Position numbers and translations under genes: made by a program. This document shows, piece by piece, positions 1 to 11,831 of a stretch of DNA of 64,000 bases. Every line of letters starts with the position of its first letter. The stretch's first letter is position 1. The notes under the pieces are model-generated. The model was given only the letters and a program-made list of their open reading frames with translations. It was not told the DNA's origin and made no database searches. Source of the DNA: Agelaius tricolor (taxonomy: Eukaryota > Chordata > Aves > Passeriformes > Icteridae); assembly GCA_023055355.1 (NCBI GenBank), contig JALJCS010000001.1, forward strand, positions 102,285,381-102,349,380. Reading direction: 5' to 3'.

Positions 1-1265
1 GCAGTTGTGAATTCAATCTCCAGATTTCTTTTTTTCTTAGGGCACCTCTTTTCCTTAATTGCTTTTGCTTTGTTTGTTCAAATTAAATATTTATTGCATT
101 TTAAAGAAGAATGAACTTTTGGTACAAGATAATAAAGGATTTATCTGATGATAAAACATGTAAATCTTTCCAGAAACTTCAGGAGGATTTTAATATTAAT
201 GCAGATCAAATATGGAAATATATGCAACTTGTGAATAGTTTTATAGAAACAGGAAGAGCTGTGGTGTCAGTGTAGGAGTAATCCTTATTAGGATGAGTTT
301 CTGATATTGATAAGACAGGAATACAGGATCTCATTTTTTTCTCTTGCTTAAATCTCTTCATCCTTTTGTAAAAGTTCAGAAAAGAATGACAAGTCCTTTT
401 TTTTATGTTTTAATAAACTGCTGAATAAGTCATTACAGAAGAAACTATAGGGAACAAGTTTGTAGTGACAAGGAAAGAAAATCGGTTCTCTAACAAGTCC
501 TCTCAGTTTCTAATATCTAGGGGGTCAATCAGCAGTCCCACCCTATAGAGAAAAATTATAAATTATAGATAATTAGTATTTTGCTGGTTTACTATTTTGA
601 AAAGCATAGATGTCCCCCATGATAAGGTGCCCTTAGAGTAACTCTTCCCTTCTCTTTGTATGAAGTATGAGGGACTAGTACTCAATATTCCTAACTTAAT
701 AAAACATAGTTATGAAATTAATATTTAAACTACTTAATTTTTTAAATTTCTCGTTTACTCTTTCCAAATCATTGAAACCATAGAATGTACTTAACAGGAA
801 AAAACACCAGAATTTTTAAGTTTGGAGAAAAGTGAGAGGAGGAAATCAAGAGGTAAGATATGGGTGAATTCTCTACACAGCAATGTTCTCAGTGTCCTTT
901 AAAATTTTTAGAATTCTTTTCAAGAGTGAATCATGATAGAAGTATTGAAATCTCTTAACCACTAAGGAGGACCATGGAACTGGGGGTTTAGCCTAAACAG
1001 ATTATTCCCTTTTGGCATTTTCTGATCACCATGTCTATCATAGTGAAATCCCAGTTTGATTTGGCTTTCACATGTGCTCATAGTTTGTACCAATCAATTA
1101 AATAAGTGGGCATGACTGGAGAGGTTGTAGAATGCACAAGATCAAGGACTTTATAAAATAAGGTAGGATTTTCAGAAGGTCCTCAAAGACCTAAGTCCTT
1201 TGCTCTGTGAAATTTAGGGTTCCAGTAACCAGAAATTTGTTTAGTACAGAGAATTGCAGGGAAGT
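1..1265. other. AT-rich non-coding DNA
   Basis: I see no gene, RNA or recognisable transposon here. Frames are short and interrupted on both strands and the composition is plain AT-rich background. It ends where the antisense CR1 tail begins. Confidence 0.6.
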
Positions 1266-1850
1266 CACAGAATGCTTGGAGTTGTAAGGAACATTAATGA
1301 TCATTTACTATCAACTCCCGTGCCATGGTAGGGACACCTTCCACTAGATCAGGTTGCCCAAAGCCCCATCCAATCTGGCCTTGAACACTTCCAGGGATGG
1401 GGCATCCGCAACTCCTCTGGGCAACCAGTTCCAGTTCCTCACCACCCTCACAGTAAAGAATTTCTTTCTAATCTAATCTAATCTAATCTAATCTAATCTA
1501 ATCTAATCTAATCCTGCTCTCTTTTAGTGTAAAGCCATTTTTCCCTTGTCCTATCACTACATGTCCTTGTGATTAGTCCTTCTGCTGCTTTCTTATAGTC
1601 CTCTTTATGGACTGAAAGGCTGCTACAAGGTCTTCTTAAAGCCTTCTTTTTTCCAGACTGAGCAACCCCAACTCTTTCAGTCTGACTGCATAGAAGGAGT
1701 GTTGTAGCCCTCTGATAATTGTAGTAGCCCTCCTCTGAGGCTGCATAACAGGTTGGTGTCCTTCTTAATTTGGATGCCCCAGAGTTGGATGCAGTAATCC
1801 AGATGGAATCTCAGGAGAGTGCAATAAAGGAAAGGGTCACTCTACAGAGA
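1266..1850 (-). mobile_element. CR1 LINE fragment, antisense, 3' part
   Basis: The plus strand starts with the reverse complement of an avian CR1 3' tail and then runs through the familiar antisense CR1 series: a 'ggacaccttccactagatcag' like block (around 1330), 'tggccttgaacacttccagg' (about 1377), 'gcaaccagttccag' (about 1421), and 'cttgtcctatcactacatg' (about 1545). Similarity continues through the segment corresponding to the ORF2 C-terminal end and fades at about 1850. The element is therefore 5'-truncated, as is usual for CR1, with many substitutions that suggest an old copy. Its native TAATC motif has expanded into a microsatellite (1469-1513). No coding capacity remains. The left boundary is good to a few bases and the right boundary to perhaps 40 bases. 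Confidence 0.88.
1469..1513. repeat. (TAATC)9 microsatellite inside CR1
   Basis: Nine perfect TAATC units lie exactly where antisense CR1 copies normally carry one or two copies of a TAATCTAA-like motif. The array therefore seems to have been born inside the transposon. It is uninterrupted, so it may still be length-polymorphic. Confidence 0.97.
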
Positions 1851-3100
1851 CTCTGCCTTTCAGTGTTATGTCTCTTTGCAGACTGTGTCCCCTAGCATGA
1901 AAACTTCCAAGATTCACTGCTGTGTTTAGAAGCATGGAATAGCTGGTGCATAGCCCAGAGATCCAGAGACCACCTTATTCTTCTGTCACCCTTAGTAATC
2001 TATCTGCTCTCAGGCTTAACATTACCATATTGAATAAGCTTTCAAATTTGCCCAACATGATGATTTTGCAAGGCTACATATGAAACTCATTTGTGCTGCC
2101 CTCTGAAGTAATTCTGAAAACACCCTGCTCCCATTCATCATTCAACATGCAGGTTTCTTTCACTCACTGTGTTCTAGGATGTACTCTCAGCTAACTAGTG
2201 AAAAACCTCTGTAGGAGGTTTTGCTCATTAGAGAAGCGATTTAATGTTAAAGAAATATTTTGCTTTCTATTTTAAAATGTCTTTTTGAATAAATAGTATA
2301 CAGATTTTCCTGAGATGTGCTTTGAGCTGCTTGGAAAATGAAGAACAGAGCCTTTCACTAAAATTAATGGGAAAGTTCAGTGAAATTTGGATTAGACTCC
2401 AATGATAAAGAAATCTGAAACAGAAACATCATTAAAAGATACTGGTAATGGAACTGTGAGCTTATTTGTCTGAAAAACAGCTTGCGAGGTAATAAGTAAT
2501 GAATTACTGCTAAGAAGTACATCTGTCTCTAAAGAGAAAAATGTCTTGTGGAAAGCATTGTACATCTGTACTGATGAAATTATTAAAATGAGTACCTTTG
2601 AGATAGGGGTTTATGTCATGAAGATGACCAAGCAAACATTGGATTAGGGGGCTTTTATGGTAATTAAATGATGGACACACAGTAAAGAGACAAATTGTTA
2701 ATATATGCTAAACACAGAAAATCTAGAAGACCATCTGATTCATTCTATCAGAGAGAAAATATATCTGCTTAATTAAGGGTTGTAATATTGTATGCATGCG
2801 TGCAAGCAGTGATAAGGTAGCTAATCTAGCTTTTCCTGAGGTGCACTCTGTCTTTTTAGTGCTTAAATTTTAGCCTTAAGATTCCCCTAATGTTGCTGTT
2901 TGTATGGGATTGTTTCTCTGTTGCTGGCACATAACCGATTCCCTGGGAGATAGATGCACCTCCAAACAGCAACTGCTTGTCAGGAAAACAGTTTTTCATA
3001 CCTGGCTTTAATGCAGACCTTTATTTTACAGACAGGTTTCTCAGAGGCTCACGCTGTCTTATTTTTAATGAATAAAAAAAAAAAGCTGGGTGAGTGGGAA
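1851..3100. other. AT-rich non-coding DNA
   Basis: No gene or transposon was recognised. The stretch is AT-rich with short interrupted frames. It leads into the CpG-containing block that starts near 3105. Confidence 0.55.
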
Positions 3101-3104
3101 ATGC

Positions 3105-3345
3105 TGTCATGCAGGCGTTCCAGATGAGGCTGGGACAGCATCGCATTTGAATAACCACCCGACGGATCCGTCAAGCTGAGCTGAGACATGCCTCAGCAGT
3201 CTTGACTCAAAATCCACCCTCGGATGGAGGGTGAGGCGCAGGAGTGCCCGCAGCCTATGTGTGCCTTGGCTCCTCTCTGCAGTGCTCCCGCCTGGGAGAG
3301 CGCTGGCATTGGCAGGGCGCCGTCCCACAGAGGAGCTTAATTGTG
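3105..3345. promoter_or_regulatory. Small CpG-enriched block
   Basis: About 240 bases carry around a dozen CpG dinucleotides (for example in ACCCGACGGATCCGTC near 3157 and GGGCGCCGTCCC near 3317), whereas the kilobases on either side contain very few. No LTR or CR1 similarity was recognised. It could be a small regulatory island, an alternative first exon, or an unrecognised old repeat. A polypyrimidine-plus-AG sequence follows directly (see 3363-3419). The regulatory reading is inference from composition only. Confidence 0.3.
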
Positions 3346-3362
3346 CCTTTGCTGTATTGCAG

Positions 3363-3419
3363 AAACATATGGCTCAACGCCTACAGGAAAGTATCAGGGA
3401 CAGAATCTTGCAGCAGTAA
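3363..3419 (+). other. Weak candidate 3'-terminal coding exon
   Basis: The sequence 'tttgctgtattgcag' at 3348-3362 looks like a splice acceptor. In frame after it come 18 codons, KHMAQRLQESIRDRILQQ, ended by TAA at 3417-3419. The peptide is amphipathic and charged, but I do not recognise it, no upstream exon is visible in the window, and no clear polyadenylation signal follows closely. Such short acceptor-plus-frame combinations arise by chance, so this is only a pointer. Confidence 0.12.
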
Positions 3420-3596
3420 CATAAACATTATTTTGCATGAAGTAAAATCAATATTTGTTGTCTGAGCATCTTCCCAGGGTTTCAAAGCCAAGTGTTGTAA
3501 CATTTCACTAAGTTTGGGGTATTTGTTTCCATTTGCTTCCCAGTCAACAGCTGTTTTTATGGGGAAGCTGCAATTTTCAGGGTTGTGTTTGTGGAC

Positions 3597-4318
3597 CGCC
3601 CCAGGACGGACATACAGACTGGGGAATGCTGACCCATGAGAGGGACCTGGGGGTCCTGGCAAGTTGAACATGAGCCAGTATTGCCCCAGCAGCCAGGAGG
3701 GCCAAGCGTGTCCTCAGAGGCATCAGGCACATCAGCAGCTGGGCAAGGGAGGAGATTGTCCTGCTCTGCTCTGCACTGGGGCGTCCTCACCTTGAGTGCT
3801 GGGGGCAGTTTCAGGTGGCACAAAACATAAAAGACATTAAGCTATTGGAGAGCTTAATGGCCTCCTCCAAAGGAGGGCCATGAGGATGGTGAGGGGTTGG
3901 AGCTGAAGCCGTATGAGGAGCTGCTGGGGTCACTTGGTCTGTTTAGCCCAGAGGAGACTGAGAGGAGACCTCACTGCTGTCACAACTTCCTTGTGAGGGG
4001 AAGAGGAGGGACAGGCATTGATCTCTTCTCTGTGGTCACCAGTGACAAGACCCAAGGGAATGGCCAGAAATTGTGTCAGGGGACATTTAGGTTGGATATT
4101 AGAAAAATGTTCTTCACCCGGAAGAGTGGTTGGGCACTGGAACAGGCTCATCAGGGAAGTGGTCACTGTACCAAGCCTGACAGAGCTTGAGAGGTGTTTG
4201 GATGATGCTCTTTGGCACATGGTGTGACTCATGGGGATGGTGCTGTGCAGGGCCATGAGTAGGACTCGATGATCCTTGTGTGTTCCTTTCAACTCAACAA
4301 ATTCCATGATTCTGTAAT
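3597..4318 (+). mobile_element. CR1 LINE fragment, sense, ORF2 C-terminus plus 3' tail
   Basis: This is a plus-strand CR1 of about 720 bases that is truncated at its 5' end. It begins in the part of ORF2 downstream of the catalytic domain: 'agggacctgggggtcctgg' near 3640 followed by 'aacatgagccag' near 3668. It continues through the C-terminal region and 3' UTR. It ends with the CR1 tail 'ccatgattctg' at about 4317. Small deletions and stop codons break the frame. The 3' half closely resembles the CR1 copy at 11462-11831 (shared 'accaagcctgacagag' and 'aaatgttcttcaccc'-type blocks), so both probably belong to the same subfamily. Confidence 0.88.
3897..4190 (+). pseudogene. CR1 ORF2 C-terminal remnant
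   Basis: An open stretch within the CR1 above still reads as the C-terminal region of the CR1 ORF2 polyprotein (the endonuclease/reverse transcriptase needed for retrotransposition). It retains the blocks LLGSLGLFSPEETERR, LFSVVTSDKTQGNGQKL and FRLDIRKMFFTRKSGW, which match the conserved order of this family. The reverse-transcriptase catalytic core lies upstream and is missing. The downstream HWNR block is disrupted: a frame change gives WALEQ where an HWNR-like motif is expected. It is a dead fragment with no expected product. The start methionine is fortuitous. Confidence 0.75.
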
Positions 4319-6278
4319 ACGAATTTTGCTCCTAATCGTTGCCCATATAAAATGTTGGGCTGATGGATATCTGCCCCATAGAAATTCAAGTGCCAAAAAT
4401 TCAAAGCAAAGCTGGCACCTTCCTTACAAAGCTCTCCCCCCCTTTTTTTTTTTTTCATTTGAGTATATCTCAGTAGGACCAAGGCAGGCTCCCACAAGCT
4501 TTGCAGTGGTAAATTTGTATTAGTAGTGACTACTGATCCCAGAGATGTGAATAGTGAAATTGGTGCACATTGCACCAGAATTCATTGTTACTTTCATTTT
4601 AAATTTCCATGTCTCAAAAAGACAAACTTCTCCGTATGGAACAGCTTACATGAGTAAGTGAACCTTGATGTGGGTCCCATGGAAGAGGTCAGAGACCTGC
4701 TCTTGGTGGTGAACTGTCACCAACAAAGCAGCCAAACTGATCTGATTCTCTGTGCTTGAGCCATACATGTTTTCCCAAACAGATTAACACTGATTAGCAA
4801 TGAATTACCAAGCGCGAAATGAGTTTCTTGGCTTCTAGCCACTGGATGCATAGAAAGAATGTATCTGCAGGAGGAGGAAAATGAGTATCCACGGCTGAAT
4901 AAAACACTTGGATGTATTTGGTGTTGCAGGCTGTTGCCAGCTCAGAGTAAGAGTGGTCATTGCCAGTTAAATAAAACACCTCTCTCCTTACAGAGAGCAT
5001 ATTGCTTTCTAGAAACAGGATCTTTTAAATAATGTCTGCTTATCTGTGGTCTTTGAATATATTTTTTGCTGAATAGGAGCACAGTATTTGAGCACTTCTG
5101 TCATGCAGAAGCAATCTGCTCTTCAGACAGCGATGCTTACTTAAAATGCTGATGTTGATGATGCTGAAAACGTGGGTTGAGGGAAAACTCAGGTCCCATC
5201 TTGAAGAGGCTTGCTTCTTTAAGAGAAGGTAAAAGATGAGTTAATCACTTAGCAGCAATTTAGAGCACAAGTAAGCAGTTGGAGTACTTTTAAGAGAGAT
5301 ATTAATAAAAACCCACTTGTTTCTGGCAGATGAAAAAGAGGGAAATTGGTCCACCTGATTATGAAGAAGACAATGATCAGTGAGATGGTTGGTCTGTTAG
5401 GCTGTGGCCTCTGCTCTGAAATAGAAGGACTCTTGCCTTATTTCGCTGATAACAGGTTGAGGGTGTGAGGCTTCTCTTTGCCAGCAGGAACATGCAAACT
5501 GCATCCTCAACCCTTCAGCCAGTTCATGTTAGTAATTCTAAGCAGTTTGATGCTAGGCACAGTATCTCCACAGTTAACAGGTGTATTATTACTTTAATTA
5601 TCTTTAACTACTAAGCATGCTGTGATACTAGGCATTGAGAGATTCAAATATACAGTAGGTCTGATAAAAACTGTTTGTCTTGAATAGATTCAAATGCTTG
5701 GATTTTTTTGCATAGAAGAGCTAATGTTTGTTATTAGTTTGCTGCTCATAATCTTGGCTATACAGGCTAATTAATTTACCAGCAGTCTTATGGTTGACAC
5801 CTGAAAAAAAAGTAAAAATATAGATGATGTCCTACATTTGCTTACCAAAAGGAGACTGATATTTTTAAAAGAGAAAAAAACCCCAATATTTTTAACTGTT
5901 GTATGAAACTAGATAAAAAGTGGATAAAAACCTAATTCCTATGTGATGAAAAGAAAGGTGAATATTTATTTCTAATTTCTGTAACAGTCTCCAAAGAGAG
6001 TACTTGTACTCTAATGAGGAAAAGGAGGGGAAAATGGTTATTCAATACTTTACTTTTTAAAAAAGAATTTTCCTTTTGTCTTTTAGAAGCAGACATTATA
6101 ACAGAAATCTCACTGAATTGCCTAAATTTCAAACCAAAATTTTCTAGTAAACTAATGAATATAATCTAGCACACATTCACTCATCTCTGTTTCTTCTCTT
6201 TATATATTCATTTTCCATGGCTGCCTCCTTTTCCACTTCCCAAATATTTTCCTTTCTTGGTTGTTTTTTTTTCTTTCA
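4319..6278. other. AT-rich non-coding DNA with short T and A runs
   Basis: Apart from the weak exon candidate at 5330-5383, I see nothing I can name. A CCCCC-T13 run at about 4437-4455 and short A runs are present. Confidence 0.5.
5330..5383 (+). other. Weak candidate 3'-terminal coding exon
   Basis: The sequence 'acccacttgtttctggcag' (5311-5329) is a good-looking splice acceptor. It is followed in frame by MKKREIGPPDYEEDNDQ and a TGA at 5381-5383. The peptide is acidic at its end and contains a PPxY sequence (PPDY, residues 8-11), as in many short cytoplasmic tails. I do not recognise the protein and no partner exon was found in the window, so chance remains the simplest explanation. Confidence 0.15.
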
Positions 6279-6292
6279 CCCCCCCCCCCCCC
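6279..6292. repeat. C14 homopolymer after T-rich tract
   Basis: Fourteen consecutive C residues follow a T-rich stretch (6260-6276). On the minus strand this is a G14 run, which can form a quadruplex and is prone to length errors in sequencing. Confidence 0.95.
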
Positions 6293-9200
6293 GCTTTGGT
6301 TTGAAGCTATTCAGAAGTGTGTGTCAGTAGTATTAACTCACATCTTAAAATTCCAGCCTCCTGATGTCTAGTTTTTAAAAGCAATGGACTAATGAGAAAA
6401 AGATGCATGGATTCAGCTTTTTATTTATTCCTAGGCTCACTGTGAATCCTAAGCCATGTGATGCACCTGTGTATGCTGGCTTTACTGTAAGATTCTCAGA
6501 CACTTACTGTACTGGTATGATGTTTCCAGACAAATACATATCTTGCAGGTGTAGCACTGTTTTCTCAGAGGTTTTCTGAAGGGTTATAAAGAGCATCCAT
6601 TTTGGGCAATGCACCAATGTTCAGATGTTTTTGAGGTATTCAGATATCAGTGGTTAGCCCTCACTTGCCTTTAAGTGAATACATTCCAAGGAATTTGTCA
6701 TCTCTGTTTTCAGCAATTTTATAAACACAGCCTTGCACAGATCTCTTGGCATAGGAGAGTGTACTTGGAGCAGTGTGTTCATTGAAGATTTTTTTCCACT
6801 CTTCAGCCTTGTGTGGATCTTTAACGACCTGCTATATGCTTCCTCTTTCTCTAATCTTCTGAGAAAGTCAGCAGGCACAAACTGTACTGAGAAAATTATA
6901 CTATTCCACATTCTGAAACTGTAGGTTTGATTCCAGCCTGTCTGGTGGGACTGCTGCTAAAAGTCAGCATCTAAAGGAGCAGCTCATTTGAATTCTGGAT
7001 GTATACACAAGTTAATACGAATGTGCTCAGAAACTGAAGGCTGATATATCAAAGCCACCGTTCAACACCACCTCAGGAATGTTCCTAATAGTGCAACCAT
7101 TTTTTCCTTTCACTTCTGTCAAATTTATCAATGTCTGATGTCACTCTTTCACAAAGAGGCAGCCTATTAATATGTATAAAGTAAAAATAAAAGTTCATCC
7201 CTATGCATTAACATTTACTCATGGCAATTATGCCTGAGCTTATTAAATTCATATGTCCCCCTCTTTTTCTTTCTTTGCATTCCAACCCTACAAAAAGTAG
7301 TACCAGATCTATCTATTTTTATTATTCTCTATGTGTGTGTACCCCTGTATCTGTATTTTTATGTGCATTATCTATACATCTCTCTCTATATATACTTCAG
7401 CACTGAGGACTGAATAAATTTACCCACTTTTTGTATCTTACTGCTCGAGCATTTCCCGAGAAAACTAATGACTGCTTACCTGGAGCTAGACGGAGTTATT
7501 AGGCAGGCACATAACTGTACTGCCCCAGGAAGTATACATGAAAGGAGTTGGACCTGGAGCAGGAGTTTGTCCTGCCTCTCCCTCCTCGTTTGTGAAATGA
7601 AAAGGCAATTTGCACTTCTCCTTTTTTCACGTGCCTTTTTCTGGTGCCTGTTAATTTTCCTGTGCATTGGGGCAGCATGTAAGAGGAGGAACCAAGCAGC
7701 TTTCACCTCTCAGCCCCTCTCTTGGGGCCACAGTCCCTCTCTCCTGAGCCCAGATCATCCCTGTAGCCTGGGGCTGTCCCTGTGCTAGGCTCTGCCAGAG
7801 ATGGGGCAATTTGATCTCTGCATAGAGACAGCCATGAGGTTAAATGCTGCATGCTTCCTTGCATGGAATGTTTGCCTAGATTCTCCCCAAGAGGATCATC
7901 TCCTTGTCCTTGACCTTTTCTACTTCATGCAGGGTGGGATGGGACTGCATGCCCTCAGTGCCTGGCATTTGGCTGTCCCTCTGTGGGTTTAGGACCCAAG
8001 GGTGGGTGAAGGGAGAGAGTGTAGGACCTCACAGGGTGTGTGTCAGCACTCTCCCCACCTGCAGCTGGAGGATGCTATGCCACAAGTTGGGGTTTGCGCT
8101 AGTTTTGGTGGAAACCAACAGTTTAAGCCACTGAATGAGGAACTTTGGTGAGGAGGCCATGTGTAGGGTGAAATTTTGCTGCAAATTCAGGGAGCACCTC
8201 AAGGTAGGTTCCCACAAAGGGGTTGTAAATCCAATTCACATTCTTGGATTGATGGAGCCTGCAAACACCCTCCTTCAGCTGGGCTGGCCACTTTCTGAGG
8301 GACTGGAGCAGGTGAAGTGAGAAGATGGGGGTCAAAAGACAGAGGGGAGATTATATCTTAATGCTATGCAATTTTCCAGACTGCTCCTCTGGCAGGGATA
8401 TTACAACACAATTAAATCCCCCTTCATCCCATTCCGGCTCCACACTGGGAACTGAAACCTGCAAATAAATGAGTCTTTGTATGGACTTTAATTTCAGGGA
8501 TGCAACTGCTTTCCACTCTCTGAGAGGGTGAGATAGAAGACGAAAGACCAAAGAAGCTAGACTCCTATTCCAAGGAAGAAGTTCAAAAAAGAGCTGCTAT
8601 GGCAGTAATCACCACAAGTACCTAGAGGCTATAGTCAGGGTTGGAAGGATGCTTCTTTGATGTTTTCCTAAAATAAATACAAACATTTTTCACTCTTTTA
8701 AGCTGAGTCAACAAAAGAGCAGCTAACTGCTCTGTTAGCTAAAAGATCCCCAGCACTACTTTGGTCACTTTTTCTTCTGCCATGGCTTAAATTACAGGTT
8801 AAATATTATCTTCATTTGTTCTCTTAGAGATTGACTGGAAATTAGAGGCCAGAGGAGAGAAGGGAAGCAAACCCCGTGGCTTTAAAAAGGACAAGAATTT
8901 GGTTCCTGTTGACTTGTCTTCAGTCCTGTCCTGGCAGCAACCTCACTCAATACTTGCATTTTTCATTGCTCAAAGTGCAATAAACAAGCAGCACTCCTTG
9001 GCTAGAGGCTTCTCAGAGTGGACTGCCATGTCCTAGACATCACCCCATCACCTGGTGACAGCCACACTTGTCTGACACCTTTGTGCTGGTGACTCCTGTT
9101 CTACATTGCCAAGTCCTGTTGGCTTTCCTGCATTCTGACTGAGCACCCTGAGATGCTTCAATCCAGCAGCCAGCTGTCATCAATAATAACTGCATTTACC

Positions 9201-11461
9201 ATAATTAAAATTAGCTTGTTTTCTTCAAAGTAACACTTGTCTATGTGTTTCTGTTCATGAGACTAACAACACAATTAACTTTTATTTTGTCCACATCTGT
9301 ATATTTACATGGCTGCTGAAGCCCCTGTGAGCTGGGTGATTTATAAGCTCTTTGTGCCACTTGCCTGTCCCACTCAGTAGGAAACTATAACCTAACCCTT
9401 TCCCTAATGGCATTAAAAGGTCCAATTAATCAAAAAGGGGGTCAGTTAATATTCTCCACACGTAAGTGCTGAACATCAGAATAATTTGCTCTCTTGTGGT
9501 TGGCATCCCATCATTTTGTGGTTTAGTTAAAAAGGAAATTGGCAGGACAACCACAAGTGTACACCATGGGATTGCTCCATGGATTTGGGGCAGCTGTTAT
9601 ATCTGCTGCAGAGAAATGTTTTCTCTGCTGAAAGAGTTTTTTAAAATAAATAGACAAGTTAGTAGGGAGTAAAATTTTCTTTTTGTGGTTTGAGAAACTT
9701 TCTTTCTTTTTACTTCAAAGACTTAAGTGGCACGAGGGAATCCCCTAGCAGCCATAGGCCCTGGGAATTAAATTTTCTCCATCTGTTCCCTAGTCCCTGA
9801 GCAACACAGCACAAATCCTACTACCATATATCTCTTTAAGCAGCCTCCTGTGGAAAGAGAGAAGCTTGATTAGTGCATGTGCATATGATTGCCGGCCCAC
9901 ATTTAGAAAACTGGCCACTAAGAGAAATGTTGGCTCAATATTCATTACCATCCTGAAGTTCTCTGCACTGTACACATGACAAGGTAATATTTCCACTGCA
10001 GGAGGCAATGTGGGAAACAAGGGTTGAAATAGTCTTACCTGAAACCAAATCAATTAATTTGCTCTACAGTTCTTAAAAAGGTCCTTCTCTTAATAAAAGG
10101 CTGACCAGGCTTCAGGCTATTGTGTTTGACCAGTGCTCTACAGATGACCTGGGACAGTTTACTGGCAGATGCATTCTTCTTAGGAATGCCTTCTGAATAC
10201 ACCATTTAAATGCTGTTTATAAACTAGTAACTGTGATTTTTCTAACTGAAGTTGTCTTGAAATTTTTTCTTCAGCTGTTCTTTGAGTTGGGAATATTTTC
10301 TTTCCAGAAAATGCCATTATAAAAGTAAGTTACTTTGTTCTTTCAGCTTTCTGGTGAGTAATTAAAATAGGCTCTTCATCTATTTGTGTGTTTTCTGTCT
10401 GAAGCTGCCATGAACTTATGGCAGGTTTACATCCCAGGCTGTTTTGTCTATGTCTAAATGCTAATGTTTCATTTTGTTTAACAAGCCACTGGTGTTTTTC
10501 TGGAGCTGAGACCTTTCTGTAACACTCAGTTTCAAGAGGTCTGGCCTTGCTTATGGCTGAATATGGTCATTTTGTATCTGACTGAGACCATTTGGCACAG
10601 TGGTGGTTTAATTTTAAGATTTTTGGTAATTGTTTAGAAAAAGCTTTCGGGATATGCCTACATCCTCTGTTCCTTATTCACTCAGCTGCTCTTTCTCAAT
10701 CACCTTTGAATTCCCTATAATGTGATCCATGTGTGTAGACTATGTTTTATGGATGAAACGGATTGGCAAATTAAGCTACCTGGCTATGGAATTCAATTCC
10801 TTGAAGTGCAGTTCTGTGTCTTTCATTCCAGTGCAGAAAGGGGAAATTTATAACAGACATTAATAGATTTGAGATATTGCAGGGCAGATATTTTTTTATA
10901 TGAGGTGCCCTAATAATGAAGAGTTTCAAAAAGGCCATTTTTGCAGAATTCATGATTGTTGTCTGGACACAGCTCAGACTAACATTTGTTTAATTTCTTT
11001 AACATTTGGGGTTCTTTTAGGGATATGGCCGAAAAATAAAAAATGAACTTCATAAACAACCATTAGAAATTGAGGATCTGAAGTTGTTTGTACAACATTT
11101 TTCAAAGGGCCTAATTTGTGAATTTTTAAATTAGTAAATATCATTACTCTAATTTTGATCAAGAATGGGATTGTCAAATGGTATAAATTGGTTATAAATA
11201 ACTTTCATATGCAACTGTCTGTACACCAAAATAAAAAAAAATACTTCTTATATTTTATTACACCAATTTTTATTTTAAAAGTTAATTTAAAATTAAAACA
11301 GTGTGGTCTTCTAATCAATGCAACATATGTATGGCTATTTTCAGGTAAATCCTGTGCTGGAAAATAACCAAAATGCCAGTGATTGTAATTATACACTACT
11401 TTTGTCTACAAGTTATTTAGCAGATATATGGCTGGACAACTTTCTGTCAGATGGATATTCA
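6293..11461. other. Non-coding DNA, nothing recognised
   Basis: About 5 kb of background sequence. It includes a slightly GC-richer part (about 7450-8350) with several overlapping 60-100 codon frames in different phases. These show no family motif, so I treat them as chance frames. A short TG/TA-rich stretch lies at about 7310-7400. Confidence 0.5.
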
Positions 11462-11777
11462 GAGTGGAGAAGGTGGAGACCTTATTGCAGTCTCCAGCTT
11501 CCTCAGGAGGGAAAGCAGAGGGACAGGCACTGATGTCTCCTCTGGTGACCAATATAGGGACCCAAGGGAATGTCCTGAAGCTGTGCCAGGAAGGTTTAGG
11601 CTGGATATTAGGAAAAGATTCTTCACCCAGAGGGAAGCTGGGCACTGGAACAGGGTCCTAAGGGCAGTGGTCACAGGGACCAAGCCTGACAGAATTCAAG
11701 AAGCATTTAAACAATGCTCTGAGGCATGTAGTGTGCTTCTTGGGGTGTCTTGTGCAGAGCCAGGAGCTGGACTTTAA
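11451..11777 (+). pseudogene. CR1 ORF2 extreme C-terminal remnant
   Basis: A 108-codon open stretch overlaps the CR1 fragment. Residues around 48-75 contain RFRLDIRKRFFTQREAGHWN followed by RVLRAVVTG, the conserved C-terminal end of CR1 ORF2. The first dozen codons come from flanking DNA and the last from the 3' UTR, so neither the start nor the stop is genuine. Catalytic domains are absent. It persists only because the insertion is short and fairly well preserved. Confidence 0.7.
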
Positions 11778-11831
11778 TTATCTTTGTGTGCTCCCTCCAA
11801 CTCAGCATATTCCATATTTTATGATTCCATT
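11462..11831 (+). mobile_element. CR1 LINE fragment, sense, 3' end
   Basis: About 370 bases of 5'-truncated CR1 run from the 'gagaccttattgcagtctccag' type block (11478) to the tail 'ccatattttatgattccatt' (about 11810-11830). The frame preserves the ORF2 C-terminal block RFRLDIRKRFFTQREAGHWN at about 11591-11650, then the 3' UTR with 'gagccaggagctggact'. It matches the 3' half of the CR1 at 3597-4318. Confidence 0.9.
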
